From: JARRON01 sp037383845
GTDB taxonomy: Bacteria > Pseudomonadota > Gammaproteobacteria > Steroidobacterales > XN24
Length of the DNA stretch: 64,000 nt
Direction of reading: 5' to 3'
Assembly: GCA_037383845.1 (NCBI GenBank)
Contig: JARRON010000012.1
Coordinates: 1-64,000, forward strand
The notes under the pieces were generated by a model. It saw nothing but the letters and a program-made list of their open reading frames with translations. It searched no databases and had not been told where the DNA came from. This document shows positions 7,948-19,227 of this stretch, in pieces (the first letter of the stretch is position 1; each line of letters begins with the position of its first letter). The position numbers were made by a program, and so were the translations under genes.

Positions 7948-9777
7948 ATGCCGCCACCGCCGGACCCCCACGGTATCGCCGTGATGATTCTCGCCGTCAC
8001 GGCGCTGTTCCTGTTCAGCCGTGACCGCATTCCTCTTGAGACCTCTGCGCTGGTGGTCCTGGCGGTGCTGGTGCTCGGCTTCGAGGTCTTTCCCTACGAG
8101 CGGGCCGGCGTGCGGCTCGATGCCGGCGACTTCTTCGCGGGTTTCGGCAACGCGGCCCTGATCACCGTCATGGCGCTTCTGGTGTGCACCCGTGGCCTGG
8201 AGTCAACCGGGGCGCTGCAGCCCGTGGCGGACCGGCTGGCCGTCCTCTGGGGCCACTCTCCGAAGATCGCCTTCCTGGCGGCCCTGGTGCTTTCCGCCGT
8301 GCTGAGCATGTTCCTCAACAACACGCCGGTGGTCGCGATGCTGCTGCCTATCCTCGTCAGCGTCTGCATCCGCACCGGACAACCGGCGTCCTCGGTGCTG
8401 ATGCCAGTGGGTTACGCCACCATCGTCGGGGGCATGTGCACCACCATCGGCACCTCGACGAACCTCCTGGTGGTGGGGGTGGCGGCCGACCTGGGCCTGC
8501 CGCCCATGGGCATGTTCCATTTCACCCACATCGCCATCATCGCCGCCACTCTCGCCATCCTTTACCTGTGGCTGCTGGCGCCGAAGTTCATCCCTGACCG
8601 GACCTCCCCCATGCCGGACACGTCTCCCCGGGTGTTCGAGGCGGTGCTCCACGTGGAGGAGGGCAGTTTCGCCGCCGGCCGGACGGTGTCGGAGGTCCTG
8701 GCGCGTACCGAGGGACAGATGCGGCTGGAGGGGATCGAGCGTGGCGACGGGCTTTTCGTGGCCCGCCTGCCCTCCCTGCGCATCCGCGCCGGGGACCGCC
8801 TCCACCTCAAGGACACCCCCAACCGGCTGAAGCGCTTCGAGTCCCAGCTGGATGCCACCCTGGTGGACTCGGAACACCCGGGCCGGGCGCTGGCGGAGGG
8901 CGAGGCCTCCGGCGGGGGCGATCAGCGCCTTGCCGAGATCGTTGTGACCCGGGGATCTCCCCTGCATCGCCGCAGCCTCAAAACGGTGCCTTTCTTCGCC
9001 CATTACGGCCTGCTCCCGGTGGCGGTGCATCGCCCCCGCGCGCCCCGGGCGGACACCGAGGAGCTCGGCGACGTCTTCCTTCGGGCCGGAGACGTGGTGC
9101 TGGTCCAGGGATCCGCCGAGGGGCTCGAGCAGGTCAAGAGCCTGGGCAACGTCCTGGTGGTGGACGGCTCCCTGGATCTGCCGCACACGCGGAAAGCGCC
9201 TGTGGCCGGCGGGATCATGATCGGCGTCGTGGGCCTGGCGGCCCTCGGAATCCTGCCCATCAGCCTCGCCGCGCTGTGCGGTGTGCTGGCCATGATCGTG
9301 ACCGGCTGCCTCACCTGGCCCGCTGCGCTCGGCGCCCTGGACCGGCGCCTGATCACGGTGATCGTGACCAGTCTCGCCCTGGGCAAGGCGCTGACCTTCA
9401 CCGGGGGGACACGGTACGCGGCGGACGTGTTCGTCCACCTGGCCGAGCCTTTCCCCGTGGTCGTGGCACTGGGCTGCCTGATGCTGTTGGTCATGCTGCT
9501 GACTGAGGTGGTGACCAACAATGCCGCCGCGGTCCTGGGCACCCCGGTGGCGGTATTCATCGCCCAGCGGCTCGGGGTATCCCCAGAGCCATTCGTTCTT
9601 GCGGTGCTGTTCGGCGCCAACATGAGTTACCTGACGCCCATCGGCTACCAGACCAACCTGATGGTCTTCTCGGCAGGCGGCTACCGGTTCACGGATTTCT
9701 TCCGGGCCGGCACGCCGCTGGACCTCATCATGTGGCCGACGCTGACATTCCTGCTGGCGTTCTTCTACGACCTGTAG
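7948..9777 (+). CDS. SLC13-family anion permease with TrkA-C domains
   Basis: 609 aa. Membrane halves (about 1-210 and 415-609) flank a soluble insert with two TrkA-C/RCK-C-like lobes (EAVLHVEEGSFAAGRTVSEV, then EIVVTRGSPLHRRSLKT). Paired transport motifs are present: LNNTPVVAMLLP with TTIGTSTNLLV, and TEVVTNNAAAVLGTPV with LTPIGYQTNLMV. The family exchanges sulfate, dicarboxylates or similar anions with sodium; the substrate is undetermined. ATG 7948 follows GAGGAC. It ends 70 nt before the convergent symporter. Confidence 0.9.
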   Translation: MPPPPDPHGIAVMILAVTALFLFSRDRIPLETSALVVLAVLVLGFEVFPYERAGVRLDAGDFFAGFGNAALITVMALLVCTRGLESTGALQPVADRLAVLWGHSPKIAFLAALVLSAVLSMFLNNTPVVAMLLPILVSVCIRTGQPASSVLMPVGYATIVGGMCTTIGTSTNLLVVGVAADLGLPPMGMFHFTHIAIIAATLAILYLWLLAPKFIPDRTSPMPDTSPRVFEAVLHVEEGSFAAGRTVSEVLARTEGQMRLEGIERGDGLFVARLPSLRIRAGDRLHLKDTPNRLKRFESQLDATLVDSEHPGRALAEGEASGGGDQRLAEIVVTRGSPLHRRSLKTVPFFAHYGLLPVAVHRPRAPRADTEELGDVFLRAGDVVLVQGSAEGLEQVKSLGNVLVVDGSLDLPHTRKAPVAGGIMIGVVGLAALGILPISLAALCGVLAMIVTGCLTWPAALGALDRRLITVIVTSLALGKALTFTGGTRYAADVFVHLAEPFPVVVALGCLMLLVMLLTEVVTNNAAAVLGTPVAVFIAQRLGVSPEPFVLAVLFGANMSYLTPIGYQTNLMVFSAGGYRFTDFFRAGTPLDLIMWPTLTFLLAFFYDL

Positions 9778-9792
9778 CGGCTTCCGGCGACC

Positions 9793-9822
9793 AAAAAAAC
9801 GGGGCGCCCTCGAGGGCGCCCC
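9793..9822 (-). terminator. Rho-independent terminator of the symporter operon
   Basis: A perfect 22-nt palindrome (9801-9822, GGGGCGCCCTC with its complement) is followed on the minus strand by seven T (A-run 9793-9799). It sits 25 nt after the minus-strand symporter stop. Confidence 0.85.
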
Positions 9823-9846
9823 GCGTGGCCGAAGCAGTGGAAGGAA

Positions 9847-11443
9847 TCAGTGGTCCACTGCCGCCCCGGCACCTCTCGGCACCCGGATGTCTTCGATCAG
9901 GTGCTGGATGTGCTCCGGCGGGGGCGGCGTCAGCTTCATGACGATGGTCGCGATCACGAAGTTCACGATCATGCCGATGCTGCCGATGCCCTCCGGCGAG
10001 ATGCCGAACAGCCAGTTGTCCGGCGTGTTCGCGCCGGGGTTGATGAACTTGAAGTAGACGATGTAGCCGAAAGTGAAGGCCAGGCCGGTGATCATGCCGG
10101 CGATCGCCCCTTCCTTGTTCATCCGCTTGGAGAAGATGCCCATGATGATCACGGGGAAGAACGAGGCTGCGGCGAGGCCGAAGGCGAATGCCACCACCTG
10201 TGCCACGAATCCTGGTGGATTGATGCCGAAGTAGCCGGCCACCATGACCGCGAAGGCGGCCGCGATGCGGGCGTACAACAAGACCGCCGGCGGCCACCAG
10301 GGCTGTCACCCAGTTCGGCAGACCGCCGATCTCCGGGTTGGCGAGCACCATGATGTCCCGGTCGACGTTCAGCTCGTTGGCCATGCCGTCCGGCGCGTTG
10401 GGCCCGCGGATCTGCACCCGGCCGTCGCCGTTCTTGTCCTCGAACTTGAGCAGACCCGTCTTCTCCCAGTTCGTGAACCACTCCGGAGCCTCCGCGTACG
10501 GGCTCTCGTTGATGGTCTGGATCAGGTTCGTGCGGGCGAAGGCCGCCACGGCGGGAGCCGTGGTGTAGAGCAGGGCGATGAACAGCAGCGCCCAGCCCGC
10601 GGACCGGCGGGCATCACGGACCTTGGGCACCGTGAAGAAGCGCACGATCACGTGGGGCAGCCCGGCGGTGCCCACCATCAGCGCGAAGGTGATGGCGAAC
10701 ACGTCCACCATGGCTTTTGTGCCGTCTGTATAGGGCGTAAAGCCCAGCTCCGCGGTGAGGCCGTCCAGCCTGTCAAGGAGGTACACCCCCGAGCCGTCGG
10801 CCAGGGTGCTGCCGAAACCCAGCTGCGGGATCGGATTCCCGGTCATGAGCAGGGACAGGAAAATGGCCGGCACCAGGTAGGCGAAGATCAGCACGCAGTA
10901 CTGGGCCACCTGGGTGTAGGTGATGCCTTTCATCCCGCCCAGCACGGCGTAGAAGAACACGATGGCCATGCCTATGAATACGCCGGTGTTGATATCCACT
11001 TCCAGGAAGCGGGAGAAGACGATGCCCACGCCGCGCATCTGTCCCGCCACGTACGTGAACGAGACGAAGATGGCGCAGACCACGGCCACCACCCGAGCGG
11101 TGCTGGAGTAGTAGCGGTCGCCGACGAACTCCGGCACGGTGAACTTGCCGAACTTGCGCAGGTACGGCGCCAGCAGCAATGCCAGCAGGACGTAACCGCC
11201 GGTCCATCCCATCAGGTAGACAGCGCCGTCCCGGCCGATAAAGGCGATCAGGCCGGCCATGGAGATGAACGATGCCGCCGACATCCAGTCTGCAGCGGTC
11301 GCCATGCCGTTGGCCACGGGGTGCACGCCCCGGCCTGCCACGTAGAACGCACCCGTGGTGGCGGCCTTGGCCCAGATGGCGATGCCGATGTAGATGGCAA
11401 AGGTAATGCCGACGACGATAAAAGTAAGCGTCTGAAGATCCAT
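9847..11443 (-). pseudogene. Sodium:solute symporter, VC_2705/ActP-like, broken by deletion and frameshift
   Basis: The first frame (from ATG 11443, about 386 codons to ~10283) encodes a symporter beginning MDLQTLTFIVVGITFAIYIG and running to LPNWVTALVAAGGL. The family should continue with a helix of the type AAALSTAAGLLLVIS and a short loop before YARIAA. Instead the match resumes in the next frame at YARIAAAFAVMVAGYFGINPPGF (about 10280) and continues to a proper C-terminus and stop at 9847. Roughly 35-37 residues (about 100-110 nt) are missing at the junction, including the conserved helix after AAGGL. Family members transport acetate or short acids with sodium. It follows the DUF4212 gene in an operon next to crbS. 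The break is either a real mutation or an assembly or consensus error. Confidence 0.8.
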
Positions 11444-11455
11444 GTCGTCAGCCCC

Positions 11456-11719
<264 letters not shown>

Positions 11720-11969
11720 ATGCCCCTCCCCATGTTGTTGTAACCGGCGTGAATGCCGGGAGCGCAAGTGACGAACCGAATCTATCAGAGGGCGCCGGCG
11801 GGTGGTTCCCGACTTTAGTCGCAGGGCGGGGCACATGCTGCGGCGCGCCATGAGTGACGAAGCGCTTTATCCTGCAGGCCGCACGGGATAGCATCCGTCG
11901 GACCGCACCGGCCGCCGCCATGGAAGGCCAGGTAAACCACCAACAAAAGCCGGGCGGGGAGGATGCGAG

Positions 11970-14900
11970 ATGCTGCAGACCTGGGTTCCCCCGGTCGTTG
12001 CTCTGGGGTACGCGTGCGTGCTGTTCGGCGTCGCCTGGCTGGGCGACAAGAAGCGCGTCGCCGGTCGTTTCGTGCCGGCGCCCGTCGTGTACAGCCTCGC
12101 CCTCGGCGTCTACTGCACTTCCTGGACCTTTTTCGGAGCCGTTGGCAGGGCTGCCTCGGACGGCTGGGACTTCACGGCCATCTACCTGGGCCCCATTCTC
12201 GTCTTTGCCGTCCTCACGGCGCTGCCGGCGCGCATGATCGCCGTCAGCAAGGAACAGAGCATCACGTCCATCGCCGACTTCATCGCCTCCCGCTACGGCA
12301 AGGCCCAGGGGCTGGCGGTGCTGGCGTCTCTTATCGCGCTGATGGCCGTGCTCCCCTACATTGCGCTGCAGCTAAAGGCGGTGGCCGGCAGCTACGCGGT
12401 CATCACCGGCCGGGACGGCATGCACGTGGTGCCGGGCGTCGGCGACGACACGGCCCTGCTCGTGGCGGGACTGCTGGCGGTGTTCAGCATTCTCTTCGGC
12501 ACCCGCCACGTGGACACCACCGAGAGCCACCGTGGCATGGTCCTGGCCATCGCCTTTGAATCGGCGGTCAAGCTTGTCGCCTTCCTGGCGGTGGGCCTTT
12601 ACGTCATGTTCGGCCTGTTCGACGGCCCCGGGGCGCTGGTGGACGCCGCCCGGGCCGACGCAGCCGTCGCCGAACTCTACAGCCTCGGCAGTTTCGACCA
12701 GGATTTCCTGGTCCACGCCGGACTGGCCATCCTGGCCATCCTGTGCCTGCCGCGGCAGTTCCACGTCACGGTGGTCGAGAACACCGGCCCGAGGGACCTG
12801 GCCATGGCCCGCTGGGCGTTCCCGGCCTACCTGGGGCTGTTCACGCTTTTTGTTGCGCCCATCGCCGTGGCGGGGGTGCTGACCCAGGGCGCGGGCACGA
12901 ACGCGGACAGCTTCGTGCTGACACTGCCGCTGGAAAACGGGGCGCCGGGGATCGCGCTCCTGGCCTTCCTGGGCGGGTTCTCGGCGGCCACCGGCATGGT
13001 CATCGTCGGCACCATCTCCTGTGCCACCATGCTCTGCAACGAGGTGGTGATGCCTGCGCTGGTCAAGTTTGCCCACCAGGACGTGTCTGCCCGGCCGGAC
13101 CTGGTGAGGCTCCTGAAGCGCATCCGCCGCGTCCTGATCGTACTGATCCTCGCCCTGGCCTGGCTGGTCTACCGGACCATCGGCCCCTACGGCGCGCTGG
13201 CTTCCATCGGCCTGCTTTCCTTTGTGCTGGCCGCCCAGTTCGGGCCGGCCCTCATCGGCGGGCTGTACTGGCGCCGTGCCACCCGGGCGGGTGCCCTGGC
13301 GGGACTGGCCGCCGGCTCCGTCCTCTGGACCTGGACACTGCTGATACCCGCCTTTGCGAAAACGGGCTGGCTCTCCGCCGGCCTCATGGACGCCGGCCCC
13401 TTCGGACTGACCTGGCTGGCGCCCTACGGCCTGTTCGGCCTCACCGGCATGGACCCTGTGATCCACGGGACCCTGTGGAGCCTGGGGCTGAACCTGGCTT
13501 TCTACGTGGGCGTCTCCCTGTACACCTCGCCCCGGCTGCTGGAACGGCGCCAGGCGGCGGCCTTCGTGGGCAGCAACGGCAACGGCGCCATCAGCGAACG
13601 CCTGCGGGGGTCCGCCACCGCCGGGGACCTGCTTATCCTGGCGGAGCGCTTCATCGGCCGGCAGAAGGCCGCCTCGTCTTTTCGCGCCCATCTCGCCGAG
13701 AGAGGCCTGACCCTTTCCGAGGGACTCCGCGCTGACGTCCAGCTCGTCGCCCTGACGGAGCGACTCCTTTCCGGCGCCATGGGAGCGACGGCGGCGCGCA
13801 TGGTGATGGCGTCCGCGCTGAAGGGAGCCGAGCTCCAGCTGGAGGACGTGGCCAGCATCATGGGCGAGACGTCCCAGGCCTCCCGGTTCAACCGGGACCT
13901 GATCGAGAGCACCCTGGAGAACGTGGCCGAGGGGATCAGTGTGGTGGACGCCGATCTCCGGCTGGTGGCCTGGAACCGGCGCTACGCCGAGTTCTTCCGG
14001 TATCCGCCGGAGCTGCTGACCGTCGGCATGCCGCTGGCCAACCTGATACGCCACAACGCCCGGCGGGGCCTCTGCGGCCCGGGCGATCCCGAAGACCACG
14101 TGGCGAAGCGCATCGAGCACCTCCGGCGCGGCGGCTCCCACGTCTACCAGCGGGTCCGGGAAGACGGCACCGTGCTGCAGATGCGGGTCAACCCCATGCC
14201 CGGGGGCGGCTTCGTGGCCAGCTTCAGCGACATCACCGAGCTCAAGCGCATCGAGGAGGCCCTCCGGGAGAGCGAGCGCAGCATCCGTATCTACACCGAC
14301 AACGTGCCGGTGCTGATCGCCTACGTGGACCGGGAGCTGGTCTACCGCTTCGTCAACAAGGCCTACGAGCGCTCCCTCGGTCTGAGCCGTGAAGACATCT
14401 GCGGCCGGCGGGTCGATGAGGTCCTGGGACGGCAGCGCTTCCTGGAGCGGGAGAGTCACATGGAGGCCGCCCTGGAAGGGGCGCGGCAAAGCTTCGAGGT
14501 GGAGACCCGGGACGCCAACGGCGAGGTGCGGTTCGCGGAGGCGACCTACATCCCCGAGTTCGATGATTCCGGGGCCGTGCAGGGATTCTTCGCCATCTTC
14601 CACGACATCAGCGAGCGGCGCCGCGCGGAGCAGGGGCTCAAGAAGGCGTTCGATACCCTGGAACAGCGGGTGGAGGAGCGCACCCGGGAGCTGTCCGGGC
14701 TTAACCGCCGGCTGCGCGGCGAGATCGAGCTGAGAAGCCGCATCGAGCGCGCCCTACGGGACGCGAAGGCGGAAGCCGAGGGCGCCAACCTCTCCAAGAC
14801 CCGCTTCCTGGCTGCCGCCAGTCATGACCTGCTCCAGCCCCTGAACGCCGCCCGGCTGTTCACCTCGGCCCTGGGCCAGCGGGATCTCGACGAGAAGGCC

Positions 14901-15893
14901 GAGCGGGCGGTGGACCGCATCGACAGTTCCCTTCGGGCCGCCGAGGACCTGCTGACCGCTCTCCTGGACATCTCCAAGCTGGATGCAGGCGCCCTGGAGC
15001 CCCAGGTGTCGGTGGTTCGCCTCGAGGAACTGCTGGTTGGCCTGGGAACGGAATTCGGTGCCCTGGCGCGGGAGCGGGACATCCGGCTGGACACCGTGCC
15101 GTGTCGGCTCGCCGTTCACAGCGACCGCCAGTTCCTGCGCCGGATTCTGCAGAACTTCCTGTCCAACGCCCTGCGCTACACGCGGGAGGGGCGGGTGCTG
15201 CTGGGCTGCCGGCGCCGGGGCGAGTACGTCTCGATCCAGGTGCTGGATACGGGACCGGGAATCCCCGAGGAGCATCTGGAGGACGTTTTCGAGGAGTTCC
15301 GCCGCCTGCACCCGAAGGACGAGCAGGGTGCCAAGGGTCTCGGGCTGGGCCTGGCCATCGTCGAACGCATGGCCAGGGCCCTGGGCCACCGGGTCGAGGT
15401 CAAGTCGGTCCCGGGCCGGGGGTCAATGTTCTCGGTGTTGGTCCCGGTGGCCGCGGTGGAGGCGGCGGCGGGAGAGGAGCAGCCGCGCTCCCGCAGCATC
15501 TCCGTGCTGGAGGGCGCCCTGGTGCTGTGCGTGGATAACCAGCCCAGCACCCTGGAAGGCATGGCCCACCTGCTGGAGGGATGGGGCTGCCAGGTGCTGC
15601 CGGCGGCCAGCACGGCCGAGGCCATCGCGGCGGTGGACGGGGCGGACCGCACGCCCGACCTGGTCCTTGCCGACTACCACCTCGAGGGTGGCGACACCGG
15701 CCTGGCCACGCTGGCGGCGATCCGGGAGCTCTGGGGCGACGTGCCCAGCGCGGTGATTACCGCAGACCATGGGGAAGTCGTGAGGGAGGAAGTGCGCCAG
15801 GCGGGTTGCCCGTTGCTGCGCAAGCCACTGAAGCCTGCGGCGCTGCGCGCCGTTATGAGCCAGATGGTGACGGTGAGGCGCCAGGCCAGCTAG
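11970..15893 (+). CDS. crbS: Hybrid sensor histidine kinase with SSS transporter domain, CrbS
   Basis: 1307 aa. Domains in order: solute:sodium symporter-like membrane domain (about 1-520, 13 helices), linker, PAS (about 640-750, ENVAEGISVVDADLRLVAWN), second PAS (about 770-885), coiled coil, HisKA with H952 in AASHDLLQP, HATPase (N box near 1060, DTGPGIP near 1092, GLGLGLAI near 1123), and receiver (about 1183-1300, D1235 in LADYHLE, K in LRKPLKP). This is the CrbS/MxtR type that controls the acetate switch and acs. It is probably a sensor coupled to substrate passage or binding in the membrane domain. GGGAGGAT precedes the ATG. It lies divergent from the DUF4212/symporter pair and converges on crbR, its expected partner. 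Confidence 0.92.
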   Translation: MLQTWVPPVVALGYACVLFGVAWLGDKKRVAGRFVPAPVVYSLALGVYCTSWTFFGAVGRAASDGWDFTAIYLGPILVFAVLTALPARMIAVSKEQSITSIADFIASRYGKAQGLAVLASLIALMAVLPYIALQLKAVAGSYAVITGRDGMHVVPGVGDDTALLVAGLLAVFSILFGTRHVDTTESHRGMVLAIAFESAVKLVAFLAVGLYVMFGLFDGPGALVDAARADAAVAELYSLGSFDQDFLVHAGLAILAILCLPRQFHVTVVENTGPRDLAMARWAFPAYLGLFTLFVAPIAVAGVLTQGAGTNADSFVLTLPLENGAPGIALLAFLGGFSAATGMVIVGTISCATMLCNEVVMPALVKFAHQDVSARPDLVRLLKRIRRVLIVLILALAWLVYRTIGPYGALASIGLLSFVLAAQFGPALIGGLYWRRATRAGALAGLAAGSVLWTWTLLIPAFAKTGWLSAGLMDAGPFGLTWLAPYGLFGLTGMDPVIHGTLWSLGLNLAFYVGVSLYTSPRLLERRQAAAFVGSNGNGAISERLRGSATAGDLLILAERFIGRQKAASSFRAHLAERGLTLSEGLRADVQLVALTERLLSGAMGATAARMVMASALKGAELQLEDVASIMGETSQASRFNRDLIESTLENVAEGISVVDADLRLVAWNRRYAEFFRYPPELLTVGMPLANLIRHNARRGLCGPGDPEDHVAKRIEHLRRGGSHVYQRVREDGTVLQMRVNPMPGGGFVASFSDITELKRIEEALRESERSIRIYTDNVPVLIAYVDRELVYRFVNKAYERSLGLSREDICGRRVDEVLGRQRFLERESHMEAALEGARQSFEVETRDANGEVRFAEATYIPEFDDSGAVQGFFAIFHDISERRRAEQGLKKAFDTLEQRVEERTRELSGLNRRLRGEIELRSRIERALRDAKAEAEGANLSKTRFLAAASHDLLQPLNAARLFTSALGQRDLDEKAERAVDRIDSSLRAAEDLLTALLDISKLDAGALEPQVSVVRLEELLVGLGTEFGALARERDIRLDTVPCRLAVHSDRQFLRRILQNFLSNALRYTREGRVLLGCRRRGEYVSIQVLDTGPGIPEEHLEDVFEEFRRLHPKDEQGAKGLGLGLAIVERMARALGHRVEVKSVPGRGSMFSVLVPVAAVEAAAGEEQPRSRSISVLEGALVLCVDNQPSTLEGMAHLLEGWGCQVLPAASTAEAIAAVDGADRTPDLVLADYHLEGGDTGLATLAAIRELWGDVPSAVITADHGEVVREEVRQAGCPLLRKPLKPAALRAVMSQMVTVRRQAS

Positions 15894-15907
15894 CGGACCT
15901 GGCCGGT

Positions 15908-16564
15908 TCAGGATTCCTGGCCGATGTCGCTGATGCGCCGGGCGGCCACGGCGGCCTGGGTCCTGCTGCGCACCCCCAGCTTGCGGAAGATGGCCGTGAC
16001 GTGGGCCTTGATAGTGGCCTCGGACACGTCAAGCTCCGCGGCGATCTGCTTGTTGAGCAGCCCATCGGCGAGCATGCTGAGCACGCGGAACTGCTGGGGC
16101 GTAAGGGAAGACACCCTTCGCGCCAGGTCCTCGTCCGGAGAGGGCTCGGTGGTGTCGAGGCCCATGGCCGATTCCGGAAGCCACAGTTCGCCGTCCAGGA
16201 TGGCGCCGATGGCCTCGGAGATGGCTTCCAGGGTCGAGGACTTGGGGATGAAACCCGAGGCGCCGAAATCCACTGCGCGGCGCATGACCGCCGGATCACC
16301 GGCGGCGGAGACCACGACCACCGGAAGCGCCGGATACTGGTTGCGCAGCCAGGCCAGGGCCGAAAATCCCTGCGCCCCCGGCATGTCCAGGTCCAGCAGG
16401 ACGAGATCCGCATCTTCGTTGACGGCCACGGCCGACTGGAGGGTGTCGAAGGAATCCGCCTCCACGAAATTCACGCCCGGCATCATGGGCCCGAGGGCCT
16501 GCTGCAGGGCCTCGCGGAAGAGCGGGTGGTCGTCGGCGACGATGATTCTGGCAGCTGCGCCCAT
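15908..16564 (-). CDS. crbR: LuxR-type response regulator, CrbR
   Basis: 218 aa. Receiver domain with acidic pair D11/D12 in VADDHPLF, phospho-acceptor D58 in LVLLDLDMPG and K108 in GFIPKSS; LuxR C-terminal helix-turn-helix from about 150 (LTPQQFRVLSMLADGLLNKQIAAEL, then SEATIKAHVTAIFRKL). It is the expected partner of the adjacent CrbS and, by family knowledge, an activator of acs and acetate uptake genes. It lies between crbS (convergent, 14 nt) and acs (same strand, 57 nt upstream of acs stop in transcription order acs-crbR), so acs read-through could also make CrbR. Confidence 0.9.
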   Translation of the reverse strand: MGAAARIIVADDHPLFREALQQALGPMMPGVNFVEADSFDTLQSAVAVNEDADLVLLDLDMPGAQGFSALAWLRNQYPALPVVVVSAAGDPAVMRRAVDFGASGFIPKSSTLEAISEAIGAILDGELWLPESAMGLDTTEPSPDEDLARRVSSLTPQQFRVLSMLADGLLNKQIAAELDVSEATIKAHVTAIFRKLGVRSRTQAAVAARRISDIGQES

Positions 16565-16621
16565 GGCCCCTCAGCAGAGTCGGGCGGCCGGGCTCCCGCC
16601 GGAGCCCGACCGTCGTCAGTC

Positions 16622-18568
<1,947 letters not shown>

Positions 18569-19227
18569 GTTGACTCCTCCGGATTCCTTCTTTTCCTGCC
18601 GGGGCGGATTGGAACGTCAGTCTCGAACGCACCCCGGAGCCAGACCATTAGACCTTTGTAGGGCCGATTTTTCTGCCCGCCCTTCCATCGCCGATAGGGC
18701 CTCTGGCTGTTGCATTTCCACAACACATAGAGTCAGGAGAATTACCTATGTAGAAGCGACGTCCGAGGGTCCAAGATGGGGACTGTGAATCCTGCTGCTT
18801 CCAAGGATTTGCCGTGGACTTTGACGGTATCTTGGCAACAGTGGCGCGACAGGCTCTGTTGCCTCGCAGCAACGTTTTTAGACTTTTGACTAATAGCCAG
18901 GCGCCGGTGCAGTCCCCATGATGCGCCGTGCGATTGGCCCTAAAAGGCACGGGGGGATGTCTCCAGTCCCAGTCAGCGTCGGCCCGGGACGTCATGTCCG
19001 GCAGGCGGCGCTGGCGAAGAACTGACGGATTTTCCCCACGGCTTGTCCGGAGCCTGGTTCGCTTCTGGCGTTCCGGGCGCGCGGCGGATACGGGAGGTTT
19101 TACTGCCGCGCGGTTTGCGCCCTGCGAGGGGCAAAGGCCTGGGCCGTGCCCGGGCGGGGCGCCGGACGAACCGCTAGTGAGTCGAAACAGCCTTCGATCA
19201 AAAGAGTGACAATCACAGGAGACAGGC
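18569..19227. other. 659-nt divergent intergenic region, acs / porin
   Basis: This region must hold the acs promoter (minus) and the porin promoter (plus). It contains a cluster of GTTGC/GCAAC words and a terminator-like structure at 18834-18879 (separate entry), plus an AT-rich patch around 18874-18897. No protein-coding frame in it has a ribosome-binding site and sensible composition. Confidence 0.6.
18834..18879 (+). promoter_or_regulatory. Mutually exclusive hairpins ending in a T-run
   Basis: GGCAACAG (18834-18841) pairs perfectly with CTGTTGCC (18856-18863). The same GTTGC (18858-18862) can alternatively pair with GCAAC (18869-18873), and that second stem is followed by five T (18875-18879). 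This resembles an antiterminator/terminator pair or the 3' end of a small RNA. The terminator stem is only 5 bp, so an alternative reading is a set of operator half-sites for a regulator such as CrbR. Confidence 0.3.

Noticed and set aside
12372..14603. 743-codon minus-strand frame opposite crbS
   Set aside because: A long antisense frame caused by high GC; the plus strand encodes an intact CrbS with all motifs.
18701..18725. Sigma-54 promoter at TGGC-TTGCA before acs
   Set aside because: The spacing between GG and GC is too short for the -24/-12 consensus, and the orientation is wrong for acs.
18928..19209. 93-codon frame in the acs-porin intergenic region
   Set aside because: No ribosome-binding site and unnatural composition; the region is better explained as regulatory.
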